Assembly: GCA_963803875.1 (NCBI GenBank)
Contig: CAWDOA010000008.1
Span: 310,001-374,000, forward strand
Direction of reading: 5' to 3'
DNA: 64,000 bases
Origin: JABDIY01 sp963803875
GTDB lineage: Bacteria > Actinomycetota > Acidimicrobiia > Acidimicrobiales > SZUA-35
In this document: one piece after another, positions 25,988 through 35,368 of the stretch
Position numbering within the stretch: the stretch's first letter is position 1
Layout: the number at the start of each line of letters is the position of its first letter
Made by a program: the position numbers and the translations under genes
Notes under the pieces: generated by a model
Told to the model about the DNA's origin: nothing
Seen by the model: the letters and a program-made list of their open reading frames with translations, nothing else
Databases searched by the model: none

Positions 25988-26464
25988 CTACCCAGGCTGC
26001 CAGATCATCAGAACGAGCGCACCAACCAGGAGGACCTGGCCGATGGCGTCCCCGAGTCCCATCTGCTTGAGCGCTCCAAGGGCTGCGGGATCCTCAGCCA
26101 GGTTGCTGCCGGGGTCGAGTTCAGCGGCGCGAGCAGCAGCCACCTTGAGGTTCTTCAGCACCAGCGCATGGGCCACCCCGATCATGGCAAACCACACCAC
26201 GAACGAGATCGAGATCCACGGTGCGCTGAATTCGATGTTGCCCTCAGACAGTGAGATCAGAACGATGCCCAGAGGCGCTACCGCATACAGTGCGCCGTGA
26301 GCCACCTTGGTGACTCCGACCGCAGCGTCGAGCAGCGTCGCTGCAACTCCCGCTGTTCCCTTCAGCGCTCTGGAGTTGTAGGCCGACATGGTGGCCAGCC
26401 CACCGAAGGCCACGATCGTGACGATGATGTGGAGGACGAGAACGATCTTGTACAGGGTGACCAT
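25988..26464 (-). CDS. DUF2269-like integral membrane protein
   Basis: Protein of 158 residues with four hydrophobic helices (about 5-27, 46-72, 80-103 and 138-155). The pattern LYKIVLVLHIIVTIVAFGG at the start and the conserved ISFVVWFAMIGVAHALVL helix fit the DUF2269 group of small membrane proteins. Function is unknown. The start at 26464 is chosen because translation runs straight into helix one; the longer open frame upstream has no membrane or family features. Confidence 0.78.
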   Translation of the reverse strand: MVTLYKIVLVLHIIVTIVAFGGLATMSAYNSRALKGTAGVAATLLDAAVGVTKVAHGALYAVAPLGIVLISLSEGNIEFSAPWISISFVVWFAMIGVAHALVLKNLKVAAARAAELDPGSNLAEDPAALGALKQMGLGDAIGQVLLVGALVLMIWQPG

Positions 26465-26516
26465 GGGCAATGACGGTAGTCCCCGGACCGCGACGATTGA
26501 CGGTACTCTTCTGGCT

Positions 26517-27035
26517 GTGGCTGCCCCCGACTTCGTGCCAACCCGACCCACCGACAAGGTCAGAACGTACTCGTCTCCACCCAGTCGAGATCGATCATGG
26601 ATGGCGCAACGTCCGGGCGATCTGGCCGGCGAGCAGCCCACCGGCGAAGGATTTGGAACACCCGGGCCAGATCAGGGCTACGCCCTCAAGCTTGCCAACA
26701 TGTTCGACGACCGCCTCCATACCGGCGCTCTTCATCGGGATGACGTGGTAGCGGGCTGTGTTGCAGTAGCCAACAAGCGCTCGGGGCTCTACGGCCGCGC
26801 GCCGGTGGTCCACGATCTCACTGCGGCCTTCACGATCTGGGGTTTCCTCGACGAGTCACCAGACCCCGACCTCGTAGAGCTTCGGGAGCAACTCTTTGCT
26901 CAGGTCGCAAGCTCACATCACTACCCAGAGCGGCGCGAAATCGTCGACCTCGTTCCATCGGACGCGCTACGACGACCACACGCGAAAATCATCAACGACT
27001 ATCAATCCGATTGGCACCAGAACATCGGGGTCTGA
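26517..27035 (+). CDS. conserved hypothetical protein
   Basis: About 172 residues from GTG 26517 (VAAPDFVPTRPTDKVRTYSS). There is no signal peptide or membrane helix. The text reads as a folded soluble protein: WMAQRPGDLAGEQPTGEGFG, DQGYALKLANMF, a C-terminal half of helices (AAFTIWGFLDESPDPDLVELREQLF) and a REIVDLVPSDALR end. I recognise no family with certainty; similar proteins occur in actinobacterial genomes as hypotheticals. It is divergent from the DUF2269 gene, with starts 52 bases apart, and convergent with cimA. Confidence 0.7.
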   Translation: MAAPDFVPTRPTDKVRTYSSPPSRDRSWMAQRPGDLAGEQPTGEGFGTPGPDQGYALKLANMFDDRLHTGALHRDDVVAGCVAVANKRSGLYGRAPVVHDLTAAFTIWGFLDESPDPDLVELREQLFAQVASSHHYPERREIVDLVPSDALRRPHAKIINDYQSDWHQNIGV

Positions 27036-27062
27036 CCCGCGGAGAGGTCCTCAGAACCAAGC

Positions 27063-28730
27063 TCACAGTTCCAGCGCATAGATGATGCTGTCGGCCAGGG
27101 CCTGCCAGCTTGCCTCGATGATGTTCTGACTGACGCCGATCGTGGTCCAGCGGTTCTCCCCGTTGGTGGCATCGATCAGGACGCGAGTGACAGCCCCGGT
27201 GCCCGAAGCGGAATCGAGGATCCGCACCTTGTAGTCGGTGAGACGTACCGAGTCGAGAACAGCGAACCTCGCTCCCACTGCGGCGCGAAAGGCCGCATCG
27301 AGGGCGTTGACCGGACCATTGCCTTCCCCGGTAGCCAGCACCCTGTGGTCCAGCCCCGCCCCCTCAGCAGCCGGGTCAACCACGAAGAGCTTGACGGTGG
27401 CTTCGGTCTCGACTCCGTCGTAGTGCCCGAGCGGATTGACCGCCAGGGCCATCTTCTCGCCCGGTCGATGATCGACCGTGACACGGAACGATTCGAGCCG
27501 GAAATGAGGATTGCGCCAGCCGGTGGCCCTCCTCAACAACAGTTCCAGCGAGGCGTCGGCAGCTTCGAAGTGGTACCCGCTGTTCTCCAGGTCTTTCAAT
27601 TCGGCCAGGGCAGTTCCCAGCTGCTCTGCGCTGAGCTCCAGGCCGATCTGTTTCGCCTTCAACTCGATCGTGGAACGACCGGAGAGATCACTTACGAGGA
27701 ATCTGGTCCCATTTCCGACAGTAGCCGGATCAACGTGTTCGTACGCGTCTGGCCGACGAGCGATGGCACTGGTGTGCAACCCAGCCTTGTGAGCGAATGC
27801 CGACTTGCCTACATAGGGAAGCGCATCGTTGGGAGGAAGGTTGACGATCTCAGCGACATGCCGGGAGACTCCGGTGATTCGTTCCATCGATCCGGCTGGA
27901 AGAGTCTCGATCCCCATCTTCAGCGTGAGGTTGGGCACAAACGTGGTGAGGTCGCAATTCCCGGTACGTTCGCCGTACCCGTTGATCGTCCCCTGTACGT
28001 GGGTTGCACCGGCTCGAACCCCCGCTACCGCGTTGGCGACGGCGCACCCGGTGTCGTTCTGGGTGTGCATCCCCACCGTCACATCGTCACCGAACGCTTT
28101 GACGACCTGGGCAGTGATTTCCTCCACTTCGTGGGGGAGGGACCCGCCGTTGGTGTCGCACAGCACCAGGACCTCGGCGCCGTTCACGACGGCCGCTTCG
28201 AGGCACCGGTACGAGAATTCGGAGTTTCGCTTGAATCCGTCGAAGAAGTGTTCGAAGTCCACGAAGACACGCCGATCGTTGTCGACCAGATACTTGACCG
28301 AGTCGGCGATCATCGCAACACCCTCATCAAGCGTGGTGCGCAGGGCCTCGAGCACGTGGTAGTCCCAGCTCTTGGCCACGATGCAACAGATCCCGGTCCG
28401 TGCGGCCACGAGGTTCTTCAACGTGGTGTCGTCGTCGACCTTTCCCATCGGTCGCCGAGTCGAGCCGAACGCCACCAGTTCGCTGGTTTCGAACCTGAGT
28501 TCGCCGTCGGCAACCCGGGCAAAAAAGGCGTCGTCGCGGGGGTTGGCACCGGGCCAGCCGCCTTCGATGTAATGGACGCCGAGGTAGTCGAGTTGGGCCG
28601 CTATTCGCAGTTTGTCATCGGTGGTGAGCGAGATTCCCTCGAACTGGGATCCGTCCCGCAAGGTCGTGTCGAAAATGTCGACCGCCTCGGGCCACCCCGC
28701 TTCCCGCTCCGCAGTTCTGCTGATCTCCAT
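27063..28730 (-). CDS. cimA: (R)-citramalate synthase
   Basis: About 555 residues of the isopropylmalate/homocitrate synthase family. It condenses acetyl-CoA with pyruvate to citramalate, the threonine-independent entry to isoleucine. The active-site motif FDTTLRDGSQFEGISLT near residue 20 is the CimA variant (LeuA has RDGEQ). VGMHTQNDTGCAVANAVAGV carries the metal-binding His pair region. The C-terminal LeuA-type regulatory domain runs from about 410 to 540 and senses the end product. The start at 28730 follows GGAGGTACCACG. It follows leuB by 14 bases. LeuB and LeuCD also act on the citramalate branch. Confidence 0.92.
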   Translation of the reverse strand: MEISRTAEREAGWPEAVDIFDTTLRDGSQFEGISLTTDDKLRIAAQLDYLGVHYIEGGWPGANPRDDAFFARVADGELRFETSELVAFGSTRRPMGKVDDDTTLKNLVAARTGICCIVAKSWDYHVLEALRTTLDEGVAMIADSVKYLVDNDRRVFVDFEHFFDGFKRNSEFSYRCLEAAVVNGAEVLVLCDTNGGSLPHEVEEITAQVVKAFGDDVTVGMHTQNDTGCAVANAVAGVRAGATHVQGTINGYGERTGNCDLTTFVPNLTLKMGIETLPAGSMERITGVSRHVAEIVNLPPNDALPYVGKSAFAHKAGLHTSAIARRPDAYEHVDPATVGNGTRFLVSDLSGRSTIELKAKQIGLELSAEQLGTALAELKDLENSGYHFEAADASLELLLRRATGWRNPHFRLESFRVTVDHRPGEKMALAVNPLGHYDGVETEATVKLFVVDPAAEGAGLDHRVLATGEGNGPVNALDAAFRAAVGARFAVLDSVRLTDYKVRILDSASGTGAVTRVLIDATNGENRWTTIGVSQNIIEASWQALADSIIYALEL

Positions 28731-28744
28731 CGTGGTACCTCCTG

Positions 28745-29734
28745 CTACTTTCGGACAGCGTCGGCGATCACGTCGCCGATTTCGGTGGTTGAGCCTGTGG
28801 CGCCATGGTTGGCAGTACACGCCTCGGTGATCGCCAACGCGGCCTCGACCTCGCCGAGGAAGTCGAGCATCATGGCCCCCGAGAGGATAGCTGCGATGGG
28901 GTTGGCTTTGTTCTGGCCGGCGATGTCGGGAGCAGATCCGTGTACCGGTTCGAACATGCTCGGCGCCGATCTGGTCGGATCGATGTTGGCCGACGATGCC
29001 AACCCGATTCCGCCGCTCACGGCTCCACCCAAGTCGGTGAGGATGTCTCCAAACAGGTTGTCGGTGACGATCACGTCGTAGCGGCCGGGATCCTCCACGA
29101 AATAGATACAGGCGGCGTCAACGTGGTTGTAGTCGGTGTCAACCCCGGGAAACTCCGTCGCCACGGCGTTGAACGCTCTCTGCCATAGGTCACCGGAGAA
29201 GGTGAGGACGTTGGTTTTGTGAACCAACGTGAGATGGTTTCGCCGTGTGGTGGCCAGCTCGAACGCATAGCGAATGGCCCGCTCGGCCCCCATACGGGTA
29301 TTCACCGATCCCTGAGTGGCGATCTCGTGCGGTGTGTTCTTGCGGAGGAAACCACCCTCGCCGGCGTAGGTGCCTTCGGTGTTCTCCCTGATCACTACGA
29401 AGTCGTGTCCTCCGTCGCCGGTGAGAAGGAACGGCCGTCGGTTGATGTAAAGGTCCAGTTCAAAGCGCATTTTCAGCAGCAGGCCGCGTTCGATAACGCC
29501 CGGTGGCACACCTGGTGCACCGACTGCGCCGAGGTAGATAGCGTCGTGACCTCGCCACTCATCGAGGATGTCGTCAGGCAACACGGTGCCATCTTTGAGA
29601 TAGCGGGCTCCGCCGAGGTCGTAGTGTGTCAGTTCGGTAGCAACGCCGGCAGCCCCGATGACCTTGAGACCCTCGGCGATGACCTCGGGACCGATACCGT
29701 CGCCGCCGACCACGGCGATCTTGTGGGTTGCCAT
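28745..29734 (-). CDS. leuB: 3-isopropylmalate dehydrogenase
   Basis: NAD-dependent oxidative decarboxylase of 329 residues in leucine synthesis; it also handles 3-methylmalate in the citramalate route. Motifs are VVGGDGIGPEVIAEG at the N-terminus, the substrate arginines in KMRFELDLYINRRPF, the lysine in LTLVHKTNVL, and VTDNLFGDILTDLGGAVSGG with the metal Asp residues. The AGGAGG Shine-Dalgarno lies five bases before the ATG. A 15-base perfect hairpin stands 17 bases upstream of the start. It is cotranscribed with cimA. Confidence 0.96.
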   Translation of the reverse strand: MATHKIAVVGGDGIGPEVIAEGLKVIGAAGVATELTHYDLGGARYLKDGTVLPDDILDEWRGHDAIYLGAVGAPGVPPGVIERGLLLKMRFELDLYINRRPFLLTGDGGHDFVVIRENTEGTYAGEGGFLRKNTPHEIATQGSVNTRMGAERAIRYAFELATTRRNHLTLVHKTNVLTFSGDLWQRAFNAVATEFPGVDTDYNHVDAACIYFVEDPGRYDVIVTDNLFGDILTDLGGAVSGGIGLASSANIDPTRSAPSMFEPVHGSAPDIAGQNKANPIAAILSGAMMLDFLGEVEAALAITEACTANHGATGSTTEIGDVIADAVRK

Positions 29735-29751
29735 TTCAGCCTCCTGCTGGG

Positions 29752-29766
29752 GGTGATTTCATCACC
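29752..29766 (-). promoter_or_regulatory. small perfect inverted repeat before leuB
   Basis: GGTGAT and ATCACC separated by three bases, just upstream of the leuB ribosome-binding site. It could be an operator or a small RNA hairpin influencing leuB translation. Chance is not excluded for arms of six bases. Confidence 0.35.
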
Positions 29767-29842
29767 GGTCAGCGCATAGACGATACGCCCTCAAGCCCGC
29801 TCCCACTCTGACCGACACTGATGATGTACACGGGAGTCCACA

Positions 29843-30394
29843 ATGTCTGAAAACGAACTCGACTTCTCCGTCCGCAAGGTCCCCGACTCGTGGACCGCTG
29901 CGGCCGAAGATGCACCCCAACCGCCCGTCGCTGGTCGAGTCGAACAATCGGGGTTTCGCCGACTGCCGACGGGAACCCGACCCGATCTCGTCACAGGGGC
30001 GCTCACCGGCATTGCAATGACCGTCATCGCAGGGGCGGCCTGGTATCTGAACAGTGTGAATGCGGTCTTCACCGGCTCGGCCGTAGAGTTCTTGATGTCG
30101 ATCCTGTTGGGCGCCTTGATAGCGGTGGCAGTGCGTTTGGGCGCCGGACCGGCCGGCCCCGAGTTGCGTGTCGGTGTCGGCGCAGGACTCTACATCGCTG
30201 CGATCCTCAGTGTGCCATTTGCCGTAACTCGGGAGCAATTCACTGCGCTCAACCGTCGCTCTCCTTCCTTCGCCGAGGTCGAGGACCTCGTGACAGCCAA
30301 CTATCTGAACAGCTTCACGACCGTTGCCGCGTGGATTCTGGGCCTCGTCGTCATGGCCTACGCCACGTTCGCGTTGAAGCATCGACGCAGGTAG
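29843..30394 (+). CDS. uncharacterised membrane protein
   Basis: Protein of 183 residues. The first 50 residues are acidic, polar and cytoplasmic in character. Four hydrophobic helices follow (about 51-69, 78-98, 109-128 and 155-175), with a basic end KHRRR. No family is recognised. It begins at the ATG at 29843 with a GGGAG sequence eight bases upstream. It is divergent from leuB and followed by greA after 46 bases. Confidence 0.68.
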   Translation: MSENELDFSVRKVPDSWTAAAEDAPQPPVAGRVEQSGFRRLPTGTRPDLVTGALTGIAMTVIAGAAWYLNSVNAVFTGSAVEFLMSILLGALIAVAVRLGAGPAGPELRVGVGAGLYIAAILSVPFAVTREQFTALNRRSPSFAEVEDLVTANYLNSFTTVAAWILGLVVMAYATFALKHRRR

Positions 30395-30407
30395 ATCCGC
30401 ACGCACC

Positions 30408-30423
30408 CCCAACAGGGGTTGGG
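30408..30423 (+). terminator. small hairpin between the membrane protein and greA
   Basis: CCCAAC and GTTGGG with an AGGG loop, 14 bases after a stop codon. There is no long T run, so termination would be weak. Seven bases later TAGGTT (30430-30435) resembles a -10 box placed so that greA could be a nearly leaderless message. Confidence 0.35.
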
Positions 30424-30440
30424 CAGGATAGGTTTTTCAA

Positions 30441-30911
30441 ATGGCCCAGACCCACCACCTCTCACAAGCAGCCTTCGACCGTTTAGAGCGTGAGTACGAC
30501 GATCTGACCAACCGGGGCCGAATCGAAATCGCCCAGAAAATCGAAACCGCACGCGAACTGGGCGACCTCTCCGAGAACGGTGACTACCACGCTGCCAAAG
30601 AAGAACAGGGCAAGATGGAAGGCCGCATCGCTCAGCTCGGTGTCATGCTCGAGAAGGCTCAGATCGTCGAGGTCGACGCCAATGCCCGGCACATTCAGGC
30701 CGGCTGCGTGGTCGGCATAAAGTACGAGGGCGACGACGACGTCGAAACGTACCTGATCGGCTCGATCGAGGAGAAGCGAGACGGCGTGGACGTCATGTCA
30801 CCGGGCTCACCGATCGGGCAGGCCCTAGTGGGAGCCGAGGTCGGCGATGTCGTGAGCTACGACGCCCCGGGGGGGACGCTGAGTGTCGAAGTCGTCTCCA
30901 TCGACGTCTGA
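30441..30911 (+). CDS. greA: transcription elongation factor GreA
   Basis: Protein of 156 residues that enters the RNA polymerase secondary channel and triggers cleavage of backtracked RNA. The N-terminal coiled coil (about 8-75) carries the acidic tip ARELGDLSENGDYHAAKEEQ. The C-terminal FKBP-like domain is present with DDVETYLIGSIEE, SPGSPIGQALVGAEVGDVV and an SVEVVSID end. It is full length. The stop directly abuts the convergent RND pump stop (tga then tca). Confidence 0.96.
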   Translation: MAQTHHLSQAAFDRLEREYDDLTNRGRIEIAQKIETARELGDLSENGDYHAAKEEQGKMEGRIAQLGVMLEKAQIVEVDANARHIQAGCVVGIKYEGDDDVETYLIGSIEEKRDGVDVMSPGSPIGQALVGAEVGDVVSYDAPGGTLSVEVVSIDV

Positions 30912-33824
30912 TCAGAGCGTCGCCGGTGCGGAAGACCGGTTGCCGATGCGGCGCTTGAGAGCGGTCAGGCCCAACTCGAGCAACAGGAAGAACGCCAGCA
31001 CTGCGACGATCGTGCCCAGCGCAGCCAACCCGCCGGGCAACGCAGCGGCCAGCCCGCCACCGACCACAAGTGCGCCGGCCACGTACATCCAGCGCGAACC
31101 ACCGGCCAGCCATTCGACTGCGGAAGTCAGCAACAGGTAGTAGATCGGAAAGCTGAGCAACACCAGGAAGGTGGAGCTGAGCAAGCCGCCCATGAGGGTG
31201 AAGCTCAGACCCTCCCAGAACGGGTCGCTCAGCGCCAACGGCAGCAGCCCAGCCACCGTGGTGAGCGCCGTGGCGATCAGTGGACGGAAGCGACGTCGCA
31301 CCGCCCGCTCGATCGACGCTCCGAGGGACAGGCCCGAACGGCGGGCCTGATTCGCACTGTCGACCAGCAGGATCGTGTTGTTCACCACCACGCCGATGAG
31401 AGCGATGAAGCCGACCCCGCTGAAGAAGCTGATGCCGTTGTCGGTGGCGGCCAGGGCGGTGGTGACACCGAGGAAACTGAAGGGGATAGCCAAGAACACC
31501 AAGATCGGTTGCAGCACCGACCGGAACTGGATGACGAGCAGCACGAACATCAACACCAGGGCGAGCCCGCCGAAGGTTCCCAGCGCAGCAAAGTCTTCCT
31601 GGTTGTCAGACTCCTGACCGAAGTCGAACTCGAGGGCATCGGCAGGAAGGCCGAACTCGGCCAGTCGGTCCGGTGGAACCAGGTCGATTTCGATGAGCTC
31701 CTGGGTGGCGTTGAGGTTCGCGGTCAGATCGTCGGTGTCGTAGGCGGCTCGGACCTCGATGAACCGATCGGGACCGCTGCGGGAGATGATGCCGGCGGTG
31801 CTTTCCACCGCAGTGACGATGGTGGTGGTATCCCCTGGCTTGTCGAGCACCTGACCCGGGAGGGTTGCCACCAATTCATCAGCAAGCGCCTGCGCCGCAG
31901 CCGGGTCGTCGCCGGTTGAGATCTGCACGGCAAAGGGAAGGCCGAGCGCCGGCGGTCCGGCGTCGATCACCGACACGGTGATCCGCGCCCCCGGCACCGC
32001 GTCGAGCGCGCTCTGGAGTTCTTCTTTCAAGAACGGGGCCTTTCGATCGTCGGAGCGGTCACCGAAGGGGACGAGGTCGAGGAAGTTCTCGGCCCGGCGC
32101 ACGTTGCCACGAACGTACTGCGAGCGAACGAGGTCGTCTCCCAGCACATCCACAGTGACCTCGTCGACCTGTTCAGCAACCGCCTCGGCGTCCTCGATGC
32201 TGGTTCCAGGCGGGAATTCCGACTCGATGAAGAGGATGTTGGCGTCCTTCGACGACGGGAAGATGTTGAAGCCGAGGGAGGCGGCGATCTGGCCTGCGCC
32301 GCCGATCGCCATCACCGGCAGCAAGGCCAGCAGGGCGCCGACAACGATCCCGACGGCTCCCCTGCGAGCCGGGAAAGAGGCCAGGCGGCCGGTCCATTCG
32401 GACAGTTGCTTCTCCACGGCAGCAATGGGGTTTCGGGGGCGTCCTCCGGCCAGCAGCACATACTTGCCGATGGTCGGAATGAAGATGATCGACGCGACGT
32501 AGCTGGCGAGAAGCGTGATGATCACCGTGATCGGGATGGCCCGAATGAACTCGCCGAGGATGCCACCGATGAAGGCGAGAGGGCCGAACACGAGCACCGT
32601 GGTCAGCGTGCCGGCCAGCGAAGCCAGCGCGACCCTGGTGAGCGAGATCCCGAGGATCCGTTCTTTGGTGCCTCCCTCGCCCTTGGTGGCATCGATGGAC
32701 TCGCCGATCACGATCGCATCATCGACGAGGAGTCCGAGCGTCAGGATCAAGCTGAACAAGGTGATCGTGTTGAGCGAGTAACCGACCATGAACAGGGTCA
32801 GCAAGGCGCCTGTCACCACGGTGATCATGAACATGGCGGTGACGACGCTGGCCCGCCAGCCGATCAGCAAGAAGCTAACGGCGGTCACAGCGATCAGACC
32901 GGTGATCAGGTTGCCGATCAAGCTGTTGACCTGATTGCGGATGTCGACGGCGAAGTCGCCGGTCACATCGACGCGAAACCCTTCGGCCAGCACAGGGGCA
33001 CCCTCCAGCCGCTCGTTGACCCGATCGCTGAAGCTCAAGATGTCCAACGACTCGTCGTCGGCGTCGCGAACCAGCCCGACCTGGATGGAGGGCGTGAATC
33101 CTTCGCTCCCTTGGAAGTACGTCCGGGAGAAACGGGTCTGCCGCTCCTCCAACGTACCGTCGAGGCCTTGAGCTTCTGTGACCAAGTCCCTGGTCTCGGC
33201 CAGCGTCACCCCTGGAGTCTCGGCCAGGTAGGACCGGATCGACTCTGCTTGGGCCTGGAGCGACTCGGCGTCAACGCCAACCGGTCCGCTCACCGACACC
33301 AGCACGTCGTAGGTCTCGACGAACTTGGCAGCGTCGAGGGTCTGATAGTCGACCTGTACTTCAGGCGGCAGTTGGAGATCCCGAGCCGCATCTTCGAGAA
33401 CGGCAACCCCCTCGGGACTCGTGAAGCCCGACTCGAACTGAACGATCGAGAAGAAGCCGTTCGGGTTGGCGTTCATCACCACGCTCTCGACGCCCTCGGC
33501 TTGTGCGAAAACGGCGGCCAAGGGCTCGGCGGCCTCCGCGTCGACGGTGTCGACATCGTCGACGAAATACACCCCGCTGGTGATGGCAATCGGCACATCG
33601 ATTGGTGGGAAACCCTCTCGGTCCAGACCACCCAGGAACGCCCACGCGCCCCCGGCGATCGTGGCCAGCCACGCGACGAGGGTGAGCTTCCAGTTGGCCG
33701 ACGCAAACAGCCCGAGTTTTGCGATGACAGAGTTCTTCGGATCGGCGGCGGGCAGCGATTCCCCGGTGGCATCAGGGACACCCGAGTCGTCTGATTCGAG
33801 CGGGGGCGAAGAAGGCGCGACCAT
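30912..33824 (-). CDS. RND-superfamily efflux pump, HAE/AcrB type
   Basis: Proton-driven inner-membrane pump of about 970 residues. After one helix at about 45-63 and a large outer domain, it has the helix block LIGNLITGLIAVTAVSFLLIG onward. The proton-relay motif is GLLVDDAIVIGESID (two Asp). A second outer domain and the second helix block follow, with GVVVNNTILLVDSANQARR. The two-halves design matches AcrB/HAE pumps rather than MmpL. The start at 33824 (MVAPSSPPLES) is chosen, since upstream codons show no features. No adaptor or outer-membrane partner is adjacent. The gene is divergent from leuC. Confidence 0.9.
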   Translation of the reverse strand: MVAPSSPPLESDDSGVPDATGESLPAADPKNSVIAKLGLFASANWKLTLVAWLATIAGGAWAFLGGLDREGFPPIDVPIAITSGVYFVDDVDTVDAEAAEPLAAVFAQAEGVESVVMNANPNGFFSIVQFESGFTSPEGVAVLEDAARDLQLPPEVQVDYQTLDAAKFVETYDVLVSVSGPVGVDAESLQAQAESIRSYLAETPGVTLAETRDLVTEAQGLDGTLEERQTRFSRTYFQGSEGFTPSIQVGLVRDADDESLDILSFSDRVNERLEGAPVLAEGFRVDVTGDFAVDIRNQVNSLIGNLITGLIAVTAVSFLLIGWRASVVTAMFMITVVTGALLTLFMVGYSLNTITLFSLILTLGLLVDDAIVIGESIDATKGEGGTKERILGISLTRVALASLAGTLTTVLVFGPLAFIGGILGEFIRAIPITVIITLLASYVASIIFIPTIGKYVLLAGGRPRNPIAAVEKQLSEWTGRLASFPARRGAVGIVVGALLALLPVMAIGGAGQIAASLGFNIFPSSKDANILFIESEFPPGTSIEDAEAVAEQVDEVTVDVLGDDLVRSQYVRGNVRRAENFLDLVPFGDRSDDRKAPFLKEELQSALDAVPGARITVSVIDAGPPALGLPFAVQISTGDDPAAAQALADELVATLPGQVLDKPGDTTTIVTAVESTAGIISRSGPDRFIEVRAAYDTDDLTANLNATQELIEIDLVPPDRLAEFGLPADALEFDFGQESDNQEDFAALGTFGGLALVLMFVLLVIQFRSVLQPILVFLAIPFSFLGVTTALAATDNGISFFSGVGFIALIGVVVNNTILLVDSANQARRSGLSLGASIERAVRRRFRPLIATALTTVAGLLPLALSDPFWEGLSFTLMGGLLSSTFLVLLSFPIYYLLLTSAVEWLAGGSRWMYVAGALVVGGGLAAALPGGLAALGTIVAVLAFFLLLELGLTALKRRIGNRSSAPATL

Positions 33825-33952
33825 GCCTGAGAGGCTAGGGTCCACGTCCCCTGAATTGAAGATCAGACGAAACCGTGTCACCGATGTCACAGGTGCTCTC
33901 AGATGACCGGTGCGGAAAGGACGTGTGGGGATTGCCATTAGCATTGGTCGGC

Positions 33953-35368
33953 GTGAGTGATACACCGAAGACGCTGGCCGACAAGGTTTGGGATCGCCAT
34001 GTGGTGCACGCCGGCGAGCGCGGCGAACCAGATCTGCTGTATGTCGATCTTCATCTGGTCCACGAGGTCACCTCACCCCAGGCCTTCGACGGACTTCGAA
34101 TCGCAGGACGCGGCGTGCGCCGTCCCGATCTGACAGTCGCCACCGAGGACCACAACGTCCCGACCGAGAACATCGACCAACCGATCGACGACGAAGTGAG
34201 CGCAAAGCAGATCGCAACTCTCAGGGCCAACACCGCCGAGTTCGGTATCACGAACCATCCCATGGGCTCACCCGGCCAAGGCATTGTCCACGTCATCGGC
34301 CCTGAGCAGGGCCTCACCCGCCCCGGCATGACCATCGTGTGCGGCGATTCACACACCGCCACCCACGGAGCATTCGGTTCGATCGCCTTCGGTATCGGCA
34401 CGAGCGAGGTCGAGCACGTGCTCGCAACCCAAACCCTGCCACAGCAGCGGCCAAAGACCATGAGCGTCACCGTCGACGGACCACTTCCGAGAGGATCCAC
34501 CGCCAAGGATCTGATCCTTGCGGTGATCGGCCACATCGGGACCGGGGGCGGCATCGGCCATATTGTCGAATACCGGGGACGGGCCTTCACCGACCTTTCG
34601 ATGGAGGGCCGAATGACCGTCTGCAACATGAGTATCGAGGCCGGGGCCAAAGCCGGAATGATCGCTCCCGACGAGACTACGTTCCAGTACCTCGAGGGCA
34701 GGGAGCACTGCCCCACGGGGGCCGAATGGGATGCAGCGGTCGCCGATTGGAGGACGCTTCCCACCGATCCGGGCGCAACCTTTGACACCGAGGTCGTGAT
34801 CGATCCGAACACGATCGTGCCTCATGTCAGCTGGGGCACCAATCCAGGTCAGGTGGCACCACTGGCTGGAACCGTTCCCGAGCCGAGCGACTTCGCCGAC
34901 CCTGATCTGGCCGGGGCCGCAGCGCGGGCCTTGGAATACATGGGCCTCGAACCTGGAACACCATTCTCCGATGTTCGAGTCGACACCGTGTTCATCGGAT
35001 CGTGCACCAACAGCCGGATCGAGGACCTCCGTGAGGCCGCAGCGGTGGCCAAAGGCCGAAAGGTGGCCGATGGCGTGCGGACCCTGGTGGTTCCGGGATC
35101 TCACATGGTGAAAGCCCAAGCGGTGGCGGAAGGCCTTGATCTCGTTTTCGAAGAAGCCGGTTTCGACTGGCGGGAACCAGGCTGTTCGATGTGCCTGGCG
35201 ATGAACCCGGACAAGTTGTCTCCGGGTGAGCGGTGTGCGTCCACGAGCAATCGAAACTTCGAGGGCCGCCAGGGCCGTGGGGGCCGCACCCATTTGGTCT
35301 CCCCCGGCGTTGCAGCGGCAACCGCAATCGTCGGGCGTTTCGCCCACCCATCGGACCTGGAGCACTAA
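33953..35368 (+). CDS. leuC: 3-isopropylmalate dehydratase large subunit
   Basis: Aconitase-family [4Fe-4S] enzyme subunit of 471 residues that isomerises 2- to 3-isopropylmalate, and citramalate to 3-methylmalate. The cluster cysteines are in VFIGSCTNSRIEDLR and EPGCSMCLAMNPD. Also present are ATEDHNVPT, CGDSHTATHGAFGSIAFGIGTSEVEHVLATQTL and a GERCASTSNRNFEGRQGRGGRTHL end. The start is GTG 33953; a TAGCAT box at 33939-33944 ends eight bases before it and no Shine-Dalgarno is visible, so the message may be leaderless. Its stop overlaps the leuD ATG (TAATG). Confidence 0.96.
   Translation: MSDTPKTLADKVWDRHVVHAGERGEPDLLYVDLHLVHEVTSPQAFDGLRIAGRGVRRPDLTVATEDHNVPTENIDQPIDDEVSAKQIATLRANTAEFGITNHPMGSPGQGIVHVIGPEQGLTRPGMTIVCGDSHTATHGAFGSIAFGIGTSEVEHVLATQTLPQQRPKTMSVTVDGPLPRGSTAKDLILAVIGHIGTGGGIGHIVEYRGRAFTDLSMEGRMTVCNMSIEAGAKAGMIAPDETTFQYLEGREHCPTGAEWDAAVADWRTLPTDPGATFDTEVVIDPNTIVPHVSWGTNPGQVAPLAGTVPEPSDFADPDLAGAAARALEYMGLEPGTPFSDVRVDTVFIGSCTNSRIEDLREAAAVAKGRKVADGVRTLVVPGSHMVKAQAVAEGLDLVFEEAGFDWREPGCSMCLAMNPDKLSPGERCASTSNRNFEGRQGRGGRTHLVSPGVAAATAIVGRFAHPSDLEH

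Noticed and set aside
32406..33794. 462-codon open frame antisense to the RND pump
   Set aside because: Extremely Asp/Glu/Arg/Gly-rich shadow of the transporter coding sequence with no fold.
34349..35365. 338-codon frame antisense to leuC
   Set aside because: leuC is certain from its cluster cysteines; the antisense frame is a shadow.
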